Program-made: the position numbers and the translations under genes
Shown here: piece after piece, positions 36,060 through 43,072 of the stretch
How positions within the stretch are numbered: position 1 is the first letter of the stretch
Layout of the letters: each line of letters starts with the position of its first letter
Assembly (NCBI RefSeq): GCF_001428485.1
Contig: NZ_LMHS01000003.1
Location: 1,254,876 to 1,318,875 of the forward strand
Direction: 5' to 3'
DNA length: 64,000 nt
DNA from: Microbacterium sp. Root180
GTDB taxonomy: Bacteria > Actinomycetota > Actinomycetes > Actinomycetales > Microbacteriaceae
Notes under the pieces: model-generated
Seen by the model: the letters and a program-made list of their open reading frames with translations, nothing else
The model's database searches: none
What the model was told of the DNA's origin: nothing

Positions 36060-37325
36060 TCACGTTCCGCTGGTGCGGGCGTAGTCGGCGAGGGCCTTGG
36101 CGTCCTCGGCGTCGCGCAGCGCGCGTCGCGCGGCGTCGAGCGCCGCGACCGGGTCCGGCGCCTGACGCGCGGCGGCGAGCTCGTGCTGGGACGAGATGAG
36201 GCGCGCCCGCGCATCGGCGCCTGCGCGGGCGTGGACGACGGATGCCTCGGCCTGCGCGATCGCCGAGCGGGCGGCGGCGAGCGTTCCGGGGAGGGCGGTG
36301 CGGGCTCCGCGGATGCGCTGCTGCGCGGTGCGCGCGTCGCCGAGCGCGAGGTCGAGGCGATCACGCAGCCGGGCGATCCGGTCGACCGTGCGGGACGGCC
36401 GGCGCGCGGCATCCGCTTCGATGCTCTCCAGCTCCGCGTGGAAGGCGTGGAGCTCTGCGCCGAGGCGTGCGGCGTCGGGGGCGTCGAGATGCTCGCGGGT
36501 CACACCGGCCTGCCGCAGCGCGGTGCGGGCGGCGTCGATCTCGCCGGGAACGGCCTGCGCGGCCTGCAGGACGAGGCGGTGCGATTCTTCGAGGATGCGC
36601 GCGTCGGCTTCGGCCTGGCGGAGCGCGCGCTCGGCGGCGCCGAGCTCCGCCAGCGCGCTGCGCGACGGATCGGCCGCCTGCGCCTGTGCCGCGTCGAGGT
36701 GGCGCCGCGCCTCGGCCTCTTCGGCGAGGGCGGCGTGCGCGGCGCGCGAGGCATCCGCCCACTCGTCCTCGGCGAACCGCGCGGACAGTTCAGCGACGAG
36801 GGCGGCGGGATCCCCCATTCCCTCGCGCAGCTGGTCGAGCCGGCGCTGCGCGGCCGAGATCTGGCTCGCCGCCGAGACGTTCGCGAGCACCCAGGCCGAG
36901 TGCTCGGATCTTGCCGAGGCGATCGCCTTCAGGGCCTCGCTCGCGCGCCGCTCGATGCGGCTCGACGAGCGCCGGATGTCGTCGGGCAGGACCTCGGATG
37001 CGCTGAGGCGGCGGTACTCGTCGAACGACTCGTCGCGTACGTGCTGCGCGGTCAGCCGCGCGCGCCGCAGCGACGTGGGGGCGCCTCCGCCGTAGAGGGC
37101 GCCGGACAGCCCGACCTCGAGGTCGAGTTCGGCGACCTCGTCGTCGAGCCGCACGAGCACGGCCCCGGCGCGCACGCGATCCTGGTCGGCCGCCGCGCGG
37201 GCCCGGGGTGATCGTCGTGCGCGCCGGACCGTCCACGCGACGACGGCCAGGGCGATCCCCGCCACGCCGAACACGATCACCGCGGGGACGAGCCACGCGA
37301 GGATCGAGCCGACGATCTCAGGCAT
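36060..37325 (-). CDS. Membrane-anchored coiled-coil protein of unknown function
   Basis: A 421-residue protein with one N-terminal membrane helix (ILAWLVPAVIVFGVAGIALA) followed by an almost entirely alpha-helical, Ala/Arg/Glu-rich cytoplasmic part (for example ARFAEDEWADASRAAHAALA and AELGAAERALRQAEADARIL), consistent with long coiled coils. I do not recognise a family. The start (ATG 37325) overlaps the HAD gene by 8 bp, so the two are co-translated. A scaffolding role at the membrane would fit, but this is only inferred from shape. Confidence 0.8.
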   Translation of the reverse strand: MPEIVGSILAWLVPAVIVFGVAGIALAVVAWTVRRARRSPRARAAADQDRVRAGAVLVRLDDEVAELDLEVGLSGALYGGGAPTSLRRARLTAQHVRDESFDEYRRLSASEVLPDDIRRSSSRIERRASEALKAIASARSEHSAWVLANVSAASQISAAQRRLDQLREGMGDPAALVAELSARFAEDEWADASRAAHAALAEEAEARRHLDAAQAQAADPSRSALAELGAAERALRQAEADARILEESHRLVLQAAQAVPGEIDAARTALRQAGVTREHLDAPDAARLGAELHAFHAELESIEADAARRPSRTVDRIARLRDRLDLALGDARTAQQRIRGARTALPGTLAAARSAIAQAEASVVHARAGADARARLISSQHELAAARQAPDPVAALDAARRALRDAEDAKALADYARTSGT

Positions 37326-38001
37326 CGGTCTCCTCGACCAGCAGGAGACGGCGGAGCTGGTCGACGTCGTCGACGGCTGCCTGTGCGCCGTCCGCCTCGT
37401 GCGGCCAGCTGAAGCCCCAGCGCACGAAGATCACCGGCACGCCGTGCACGGCGCCGCCTTCGACGTCGTGGTGGCGGTCGCCGACGAGGACGGGTCTGCT
37501 GGTGTCCGCGCCCGCGGCCTGCAGGCGGCGCAGCGCCTCGGCGACGATGTCGGCCTTGGCGCTGAGCGTCTTCTCGTCGGGCGTCGCGCCGACGACGGCG
37601 GTGAGCGAGGGCGAGAGGTCGAAGTGGTCCATGAGCGCGGCGACCTGGATCTCGGGTTTGGAGCTCGCCGTCGCCTCCGGGATCCCGGCGGCCGCGACAT
37701 CCCGGATCAGTTCGCCGACCCCGTCGAAGAGCTTCGCGCCCGTGGTGTAGCCGTCCTTCTTGCCGAGCACGCGGTAGAAGGCCACGGCTTCGGATGCCTC
37801 GTCCGGCGTCATGCCGACGTTGACCTGGAAGGACTCGTACATGGGCGGACCGATCCAGTGCACGAGCTCCGCGCGGGTCGGCGGACGCCTGCCGAAGTGC
37901 TCGAGCGTGACGGTGAGCCGTCGCAGGATGCCGTCGGACGCGTCGACGATCGTGCCGTCCACGTCCCACAGCACGCACGTCCAGGGCGATCGTCTCGGCA
38001 T
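37318..38001 (-). CDS. HAD superfamily hydrolase (phosphoglycolate phosphatase-like)
   Basis: A 227-residue HAD phosphatase with motif I WDVDGTIVDA (nucleophile Asp in DxDGT), a cap domain (about 20-95), motif II/III region EATASSKPEI (Ser then Lys), and motif IV VLVGDRHHDVEGG. The closest functional class by motifs is phosphoglycolate/pyrophosphatase-type, but substrate is uncertain. The ATG at 38001 starts MPRRSPWTCVLWDVDG; a longer upstream frame would run into the palindrome cluster and is rejected. A -10-like TAGGGT sits 7 nt upstream. Confidence 0.88.
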   Translation of the reverse strand: MPRRSPWTCVLWDVDGTIVDASDGILRRLTVTLEHFGRRPPTRAELVHWIGPPMYESFQVNVGMTPDEASEAVAFYRVLGKKDGYTTGAKLFDGVGELIRDVAAAGIPEATASSKPEIQVAALMDHFDLSPSLTAVVGATPDEKTLSAKADIVAEALRRLQAAGADTSRPVLVGDRHHDVEGGAVHGVPVIFVRWGFSWPHEADGAQAAVDDVDQLRRLLLVEETDA

Positions 38002-38008
38002 GGGATCC

Positions 38009-38014
38009 ACCCTA
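38009..38014 (-). promoter_or_regulatory. -10 box for leaderless HAD gene
   Basis: TAGGGT on the minus strand, 7 nt before the ATG at 38001. Confidence 0.5.
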
Positions 38015-38059
38015 CGGGGAGGGGGTGAGGGCGGCGTCTCCTGCGGCGTCACGCATCGC

Positions 38060-38220
38060 GTGCGAGCGAAACGTTCGCACCCGCTCGTTTCGGCATGTGA
38101 GTTCGGGTTCACACAGGCTCCGGTCGTGGGCGGTCGGATCTTGGGTGCTCGGGCTGTGTGAGTTCGCGTTCACACAATGTCCGTCGCGGCGCCGACGAGG
38201 TGTGTGAGCATGAACTCACA
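38060..38220. repeat. Cluster of palindromes upstream of the HAD gene
   Basis: Three related 20-bp inverted repeats: TGTGAGTTCGGGTTCACACA (38096-38115), TGTGAGTTCGCGTTCACACA (38157-38176) and, in the opposite orientation, TGTGTGAGCATGAACTCACA (38201-38220). A fourth, different 21-bp dyad with arms GTGCGA/TTCGCAC lies at 38060-38080. They fill the 280-bp gap between nucS and the HAD gene, in which no gene is visible. Confidence 0.75.
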
Positions 38221-38281
38221 TGCGTTACCGGAGGGGACGACGACCCCGACGCAGACGCCACGGCCGCGTCTCCGGCTTGCG

Positions 38282-38977
38282 TCAGAACAGCCGGGGAGCG
38301 CCGGAGTCGATGCCCTTCATGCCCTCGTAGTCGAGGGTGACGCAGCGGATGCCGCGATCCGCCGCCAGCACCCTCGCCTGAGGCTTGATCTCCTGGGCGG
38401 CGAACACGCCGGTCACCGGTGCGAGGTGCGGATCGCGACCGAGCAGCTCGAGGTAGCGCGTCAGCTGCTCGACACCGTCGATGTCGCCGCGGCGCTTGAC
38501 CTCGACCGCGATGGTGCCGCCGGCGGGGTCCCGCAGGAGCAGATCCACCGGTCCGATCGCCGTGGGGAACTCGCGCCGCACCAGGGTCAGCCCGTCGCCG
38601 ATGACGTCGACCTGCTCCGCGAGGAGCCGCTGCAGATCGGCCTCCACGCCGTCCTTCTGGAGCCCCGGGTCGATCCCGAGCTCGTGCGACGAGTCGTGGA
38701 GCACCTCGTAGATGCGCACGAGGAGGGCGTCGCCCGTCTTCGCGTGCGTCACACGCCAGTACTCGAGCACTCCCGCGGCGGCGGATTCGGCATCCGGCTC
38801 CTCGACGTCCAGTCGGCACGGCGGGCTCATCCAGTTCAGCGGCTTGTAGGAGCCGCCGTCGGAGTGCACGAGCAGCGAACCGTCGCCCTTGTGGACGAGC
38901 AGACGGGTGGCCAGCGGAAGGTGCGCGGTGAGCCGTCCGGTGTAATCGACGGAGCAGCGGGCGATGACGAGACGCAC
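38282..38977 (-). CDS. nucS: Mismatch-specific endonuclease NucS (EndoMS)
   Basis: NucS cuts both strands at DNA mismatches and provides mismatch repair in actinobacteria that lack MutS/MutL. The 231-residue protein has an N-terminal DNA-binding part and a C-terminal RecB-like nuclease domain with Asp145, Glu159 and Lys161 in [20 protein letters not shown]. The C-terminus ends ...GAPRLF, a likely clamp-contacting tail (dnaN is in the same window). Start GTG 38977, 6 nt after a TAGGCT box. Confidence 0.96.
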   Translation of the reverse strand: MRLVIARCSVDYTGRLTAHLPLATRLLVHKGDGSLLVHSDGGSYKPLNWMSPPCRLDVEEPDAESAAAGVLEYWRVTHAKTGDALLVRIYEVLHDSSHELGIDPGLQKDGVEADLQRLLAEQVDVIGDGLTLVRREFPTAIGPVDLLLRDPAGGTIAVEVKRRGDIDGVEQLTRYLELLGRDPHLAPVTGVFAAQEIKPQARVLAADRGIRCVTLDYEGMKGIDSGAPRLF

Positions 38978-38983
38978 CCGAGA

Positions 38984-38989
38984 AGCCTA
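38984..38989 (-). promoter_or_regulatory. -10 box for leaderless nucS
   Basis: TAGGCT on the minus strand ends 6 nt before the nucS GTG. Confidence 0.55.
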
Positions 38990-38997
38990 GCCGCGCA

Positions 38998-40227
38998 TCA
39001 GTGGTGGGCGTGCCCCGCGCCGACCTTCGACCCGGCGATCGGCTTGGCCGCTCCCGAGGCGAAGCCCGACAGGGCGATGAGGCCGACGATGATCCACAGC
39101 GTCGGGAGGATGCCGATCTCGTGGCTGATCCAGCCGAGGATCGGAGGCCCGCACAGGAACGCCAGGTAGCCGATGGTCGCGGCGGCGGAGACGGATGCCG
39201 CGGCCTTCGCGGGGTCGTCGGCGGCGGCCGACATGCCCAGCGGGAACCCGAGCGAGGCGCCGGCGCCCCACAGCGCGATGCCGACGAAGGCGATCGGCAG
39301 GTTCGGCGCGAGGATGAACACGATGAGCCCGACCCCTGCGGCGACCGCGAGCACCCGGAGTGTCCAGACGCGGCCGAGGCGGTCCACGATCGGGCCGCCC
39401 AGGATGCGGAAGACCGTCATCGAGACCGAGAACACGGTGAGCGCGATGGCGCCGACGGCCTCGGTCTGGCCGTGGCCGTCGACCATCGCGATCGTGAGCC
39501 AGTCGTTCGCGCTGCCCTCGGCGAAGGCCATGCCGAGCATGATCGCGCCGATCGCGTAGGTGCGCGGATCGCGCCACACCGCGAGGGTCTCGGCGAGGCG
39601 CTGGCGGCGGTCCGAGGGGGTCGCCGGGTCGTCGTGCATGGTCTCGCGCACCGGCACGGCGCGCAGGGCGAAGAGCCCGGCGGCGAGGACCAGCAGCCCG
39701 ACCACCCACAGGTGCCAGGAGACCGGGATGCTCCAGATCGCCATGAGCACGCCGAGGCCCGCGCCGGCGACGGTGCCGATGCTGAAGAACGCGTGGAACA
39801 GGGGCATGAGCGTCTTCTCGAACGCCTGCTCGACGGCCGCGGCCTCGACGTTCATCATGACGTCGGTCGCGCTCATGCCCATCCCCATCAGGGCCAGACC
39901 GATCGCGGTGACCGCATAGGACTGGAGGACGGAGACGCCGAGCCCGACGACCGCGACTCCGACGGAGAAGGTGATGATCGTCGCGACCATGCCCCGGCGC
40001 GCACCCCAGCGCACGACGAGCACGTTCGCGATCGAGAGGCCGACGATGGCGGCGGCCCCCGAGATGAACAACAGGATGCCGATCTCCCGGTCGTTGATCC
40101 CGAGATCGCGCTTGACGGCGGGCAGGCGGGCCGCCCACGACGCGAAGCCGAGGCCGGTGACGAAGAAGATCGTGAAGACCGCGGTGCGCCAGCTGACGAG
40201 CTGAGAACGGGTGAGAGGCGTATCCAC
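38998..40227 (-). CDS. MFS transporter
   Basis: A 409-residue major facilitator with twelve predicted membrane helices. Family cues are ASWAARLPAVKRDLGINDRE in the first segments, RWGARRGMVATI (motif A-like, loop 2-3) and a duplicated half-structure. The sequence resembles the FucP/YbjJ-type sugar or drug transporters, but no substrate can be assigned. The C-terminus is His-rich (GAGHAHH). Start GTG 40227 fits a -10-like TACCGT 6 nt upstream. It is divergent from a LacI-type regulator with a perfect palindrome in between, so sugar-related control is likely. Confidence 0.88.
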   Translation of the reverse strand: MDTPLTRSQLVSWRTAVFTIFFVTGLGFASWAARLPAVKRDLGINDREIGILLFISGAAAIVGLSIANVLVVRWGARRGMVATIITFSVGVAVVGLGVSVLQSYAVTAIGLALMGMGMSATDVMMNVEAAAVEQAFEKTLMPLFHAFFSIGTVAGAGLGVLMAIWSIPVSWHLWVVGLLVLAAGLFALRAVPVRETMHDDPATPSDRRQRLAETLAVWRDPRTYAIGAIMLGMAFAEGSANDWLTIAMVDGHGQTEAVGAIALTVFSVSMTVFRILGGPIVDRLGRVWTLRVLAVAAGVGLIVFILAPNLPIAFVGIALWGAGASLGFPLGMSAAADDPAKAAASVSAAATIGYLAFLCGPPILGWISHEIGILPTLWIIVGLIALSGFASGAAKPIAGSKVGAGHAHH

Positions 40228-40233
40228 CCGACC

Positions 40234-40239
40234 ACGGTA
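40234..40239 (-). promoter_or_regulatory. -10 box for leaderless MFS gene
   Basis: TACCGT on the minus strand ends 6 nt before the GTG at 40227, and the LacI-type palindrome begins 19 bp further upstream, over the expected -35 region. Confidence 0.5.
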
Positions 40240-40257
40240 GCCCGTCGCGGCCAAGCT

Positions 40258-40273
40258 GTCGAATCGATTCGAC
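40258..40273. promoter_or_regulatory. Perfect 16-bp palindrome, likely LacI-family operator
   Basis: GTCGAATCGATTCGAC is a perfect 16-bp inverted repeat with a central CG-flanked axis, the hallmark of LacI-family operators. It lies between the divergent MFS and LacI-type genes, 30 bp from one start and 33-34 bp from the other, and would cover both promoters. Confidence 0.7.
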
Positions 40274-40306
40274 GCCCGTGCTTGCGCCGGGGTAGCATCA
40301 ATGCAA

Positions 40307-41362
40307 ATGAGCACGCGCAGGGCAACCATCGCCGACGTCGCGCGCGAGGCAGGGGTCTCGCCGTCGACGGCCTCCGTCGTGTTCAGCGGCAAGACCCCGG
40401 TCTCCGACGCCACTCGCCGGCGCGTGCTCGACGCCGCCTCGGCCCTGGGCTACACCGGACCCGACCCGCGCGCGGCGTCGCTGCGCCGCGGCCGATCGGG
40501 AATCGTCGGCGTGGTGTTCGAAGAGCATCTCGGGACGGCATTCCTCGACCCGGTCAAGACCCTCATGATGGACGGGCTCACGGACGGGGTCGCACCGCTC
40601 GGCGCCGGGCTCCTCCTTCTGCGCGACCACGATCCGACCGAGAGCGGGACCGCCGCGTCGCTCATGACCGCTCCGCTGGACGCCGCCGTGCTCGTCGGCT
40701 GCAGCGGGCACCTGCGCGAGTCGCTCGATGCCGTCAAGGCGCGGGGAATCCCCGTGGTCGTCATCGAAGGCGACGCCGGAGAGGACGTGCCTCGCATCGG
40801 TCTCGACAACCGCGAGGCGCAGCGGCAGGCTGCGAGCCACCTGCGCGCCCTCGGCCATCGGCGCGTGGCCGTGGTCACCCTGCCCGCCCGCGGCGGGTGG
40901 GAGGCGGGCTGGCTCCTCGACGGGACCGCGATCACGATCGACGTCACGCGCGAGCGTCTCGCGGGTGCGCTCGAGGTGTATCCGGATGCCGCGGTCTACG
41001 CCGCCGCGGGGAGCTTCATCGACGAGGGGCTCGCGGCCGGCCGCGTGATCCTGGCCGACCCGTCGATGCGGCCGACGGCCGTCATCGCCCAGAGCGACCT
41101 TCTCGCGGCCGGCGTGATCCGCGCAGCCGAAGAGGCGGGGCTGCGGGTGCCCGAAGACCTCAGTGTCACCGGTTTCGACGGGATCGTCGTCGACGGCCTC
41201 GCGCCGTACGAGCTCACCACGCTCGTCCAGCCCGCGACCGAGAAGGGACGCGCCGCCGGCCACGCCGTCGCGGCGATGCTCGACGGCGGCGAGGCCGCGT
41301 CGATCCGCTTCACGTGCGAGTTCCGCGAGGGCAACACGACGGCCCCGCCGCCAGCCGACTAG
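40307..41362 (+). CDS. LacI family transcriptional regulator
   Basis: A 351-residue regulator with the N-terminal LacI helix-turn-helix ATIADVAREAGVSPSTASVV and a periplasmic-binding-protein-like effector domain (from about residue 60, SGIVGVVFEEHLGTAFLDPV). C-terminal segment PEDLSVTGFDGIVVDGLAPY is typical of the family. The start may be the ATG at 40301 or 40307; I prefer 40307 because a -10-like TAGCAT ends 8 nt upstream, fitting a leaderless mRNA. The effector is probably a sugar, judged from the divergent transporter. The 3' end overlaps the converging gene by 3 bp. Confidence 0.93.
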   Translation: MSTRRATIADVAREAGVSPSTASVVFSGKTPVSDATRRRVLDAASALGYTGPDPRAASLRRGRSGIVGVVFEEHLGTAFLDPVKTLMMDGLTDGVAPLGAGLLLLRDHDPTESGTAASLMTAPLDAAVLVGCSGHLRESLDAVKARGIPVVVIEGDAGEDVPRIGLDNREAQRQAASHLRALGHRRVAVVTLPARGGWEAGWLLDGTAITIDVTRERLAGALEVYPDAAVYAAAGSFIDEGLAAGRVILADPSMRPTAVIAQSDLLAAGVIRAAEEAGLRVPEDLSVTGFDGIVVDGLAPYELTTLVQPATEKGRAAGHAVAAMLDGGEAASIRFTCEFREGNTTAPPPAD

Positions 41363-42960
41363 GACCGCTGCGGTCCGAGCGGCAGCGTGCGATCGCCGAA
41401 GTCGACGATCGTGTACCGGCCGCAATCGACCAGGGACGCGGCATCCGCTTCCGTGACGCCGCCGGGCAGGGCGAACGGCACGCTCTCGTCGTCCCGCACG
41501 AGGAACGTCACGTCGCCCACAGCGAAGTCGTCGCGGTTGACGAGCCACGCGTAGCCGCGCACTTCGTGATCCACCTGCACGAGCGCGCGCGGATCCGCCG
41601 CATGCGCCTTGGGCAGCCGGACCGTCCAGAACTGTCCCGCGCCGGTGCGGCCCGAGGCATCCGTCCACGCGACGACGCATGCGAGGTCGGGATCGGGCGC
41701 GCTCGCCGCCGTGACGAGGCGCGGGATGCCGAGCCCGGCCGCGAGCACGAGCGCGCCGGCGGTGCTGGCGGCGAGCACGATCCGGCCGAGCCGTAGGCGC
41801 TGCGGGGCGAGGTCGGGAAGCACCGCGAGTCCGAGGAGCGGAGCGAAGGCCACGGGCTGCAGGTACCGTGCGGCGTGGGTGCCGAGCACGATCGCGCCGA
41901 CGACGACGAGCAGCGGCACGAGCCAGCCGCACGCGGCGGCGACGGCGGCTCCGACGTGCGCGCGCCGGGCGAGCATCACCGACGCGACCGCGCACCACGC
42001 CCACAAGACCGCGCCGAGGACTCCCGCGGCCGCGCCCGCGGGCTCGGCGAGCCGGTCCGCCGCGAGGCCCGCGTAGTACGCCAGCGACTGCGCCCACTGG
42101 GACGGGTCGGCGTATCCGGCGCCGGTGTTGGCGATGAGGGGCGACAGCGGCACGCGCGCGACGAATCCCGCGGCCGATCCGGCGACCAGTGCGGCGAGCA
42201 GCATCCATGCCGCGGAGCCGACCCGCGTGGGGGTCGCGAAAGGAGGAGATGTGGCGGAAGGAGGATCCTCCCTTCGCCGCGCGCGAAGGCCGACGACGAC
42301 GAGCACGACCGAGAGGGGCACCGTCGCCCACGCGGTGAACAGCGGATTGGTGAGGACGGATGCCGCGGCCACCCCCGCGAGCACCCAGACGTGCGCACGC
42401 CGCTGCGGCGCATCGAGACCGCGGCGGGCGAGGCCGAAGGCGACGACCGCGGCGATCACGGTGGCGCTGTAGTACGTCGTGGTGAGCAGGAGCGAGGCGG
42501 GCTCGAGCGCGTCGCGATCGGCCGATGCCTCGGTGACGGCGAGCAGCGCGAAGGCGGCGAGGGCCAGCAGTGATCCCGCGACGGGCGCACTGCCGGGCCG
42601 GCGTGCTCCGGCCACGAGGCGCAGCGCGCCGTACAGCGCGACGAGGTTCGCGACGCCGGCGACGAGAAGCGTGCCCTCGCTGCCGAGCCCCCAGAGCGAG
42701 AGGATGCCGAGCACGGCCGTCTCGGGGACGAACAGCACCGATGACATCGCCCAGTCCTGCGGCTGGCCGGCGGCGAGCGACCGCACCACGAGCGTCGTCA
42801 CGAGTGAGTCGCCGTCGCGCAGCAGAAGCTCGGAGCGCGGCGTCGAGGCGACGACCGCGACCGTCGCGATCGCGATCGCGAGAGCGACCACCGCACCCAT
42901 CGCCTCGCGCGCCCAGGGCGGCGTGCGGAGATCGGCGGGATCGGCGGCCACGGGCTCCAC
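41359..42960 (-). CDS. Polytopic membrane protein of unknown function
   Basis: A 533-residue protein with about ten to twelve membrane helices and an outside C-terminal domain of about 120 residues (CVVAWTDASGRTGAGQFWTV ... VNRDDFAVGDVTFLVRDD). The N-terminal third (RDGDSLVTTLVVRSLAAGQP) has the arrangement of GT-C-type glycosyltransferases or O-mannosyl-related proteins with a first outside loop, but I see no certain motif. The start GTG 42960 is chosen because the frame upstream runs into the mnhA promoter; an ATG at 42900 is also possible. It is divergent from the Mrp operon. Confidence 0.7.
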   Translation of the reverse strand: MEPVAADPADLRTPPWAREAMGAVVALAIAIATVAVVASTPRSELLLRDGDSLVTTLVVRSLAAGQPQDWAMSSVLFVPETAVLGILSLWGLGSEGTLLVAGVANLVALYGALRLVAGARRPGSAPVAGSLLALAAFALLAVTEASADRDALEPASLLLTTTYYSATVIAAVVAFGLARRGLDAPQRRAHVWVLAGVAAASVLTNPLFTAWATVPLSVVLVVVGLRARRREDPPSATSPPFATPTRVGSAAWMLLAALVAGSAAGFVARVPLSPLIANTGAGYADPSQWAQSLAYYAGLAADRLAEPAGAAAGVLGAVLWAWCAVASVMLARRAHVGAAVAAACGWLVPLLVVVGAIVLGTHAARYLQPVAFAPLLGLAVLPDLAPQRLRLGRIVLAASTAGALVLAAGLGIPRLVTAASAPDPDLACVVAWTDASGRTGAGQFWTVRLPKAHAADPRALVQVDHEVRGYAWLVNRDDFAVGDVTFLVRDDESVPFALPGGVTEADAASLVDCGRYTIVDFGDRTLPLGPQRS

Positions 42961-42997
42961 TCTGGCACGCGCGGGGCCAGAGGGCCGGGCGTCCCGG

Positions 42998-43003
42998 TAG
43001 ACT
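42998..43003 (+). promoter_or_regulatory. -10 box of the mnh (mrp) operon
   Basis: TAGACT in GGTAGACTCGACCC. Transcription would start near 43010, giving a leader of about 60 nt with an AGGAGG ribosome-binding site at 43061-43066. Confidence 0.5.
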
Positions 43004-43072
43004 CGACCCGACACCCTGATCGCCCGAGCCGCGCGCGTGAGCCCCCGGCCGACGACCACGAGGAGGCCGCCC

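Noticed and set aside
36060..37325. SMC or phage-tail-like protein
   Set aside because: The coiled-coil composition suggested it, but there is no Walker motif, hinge or phage context, only an N-terminal membrane helix.
39001..41796. 931-codon plus-strand frame opposite the MFS gene
   Set aside because: It is a shadow of the MFS gene and then of the LacI-type gene in another frame, with no start signal.
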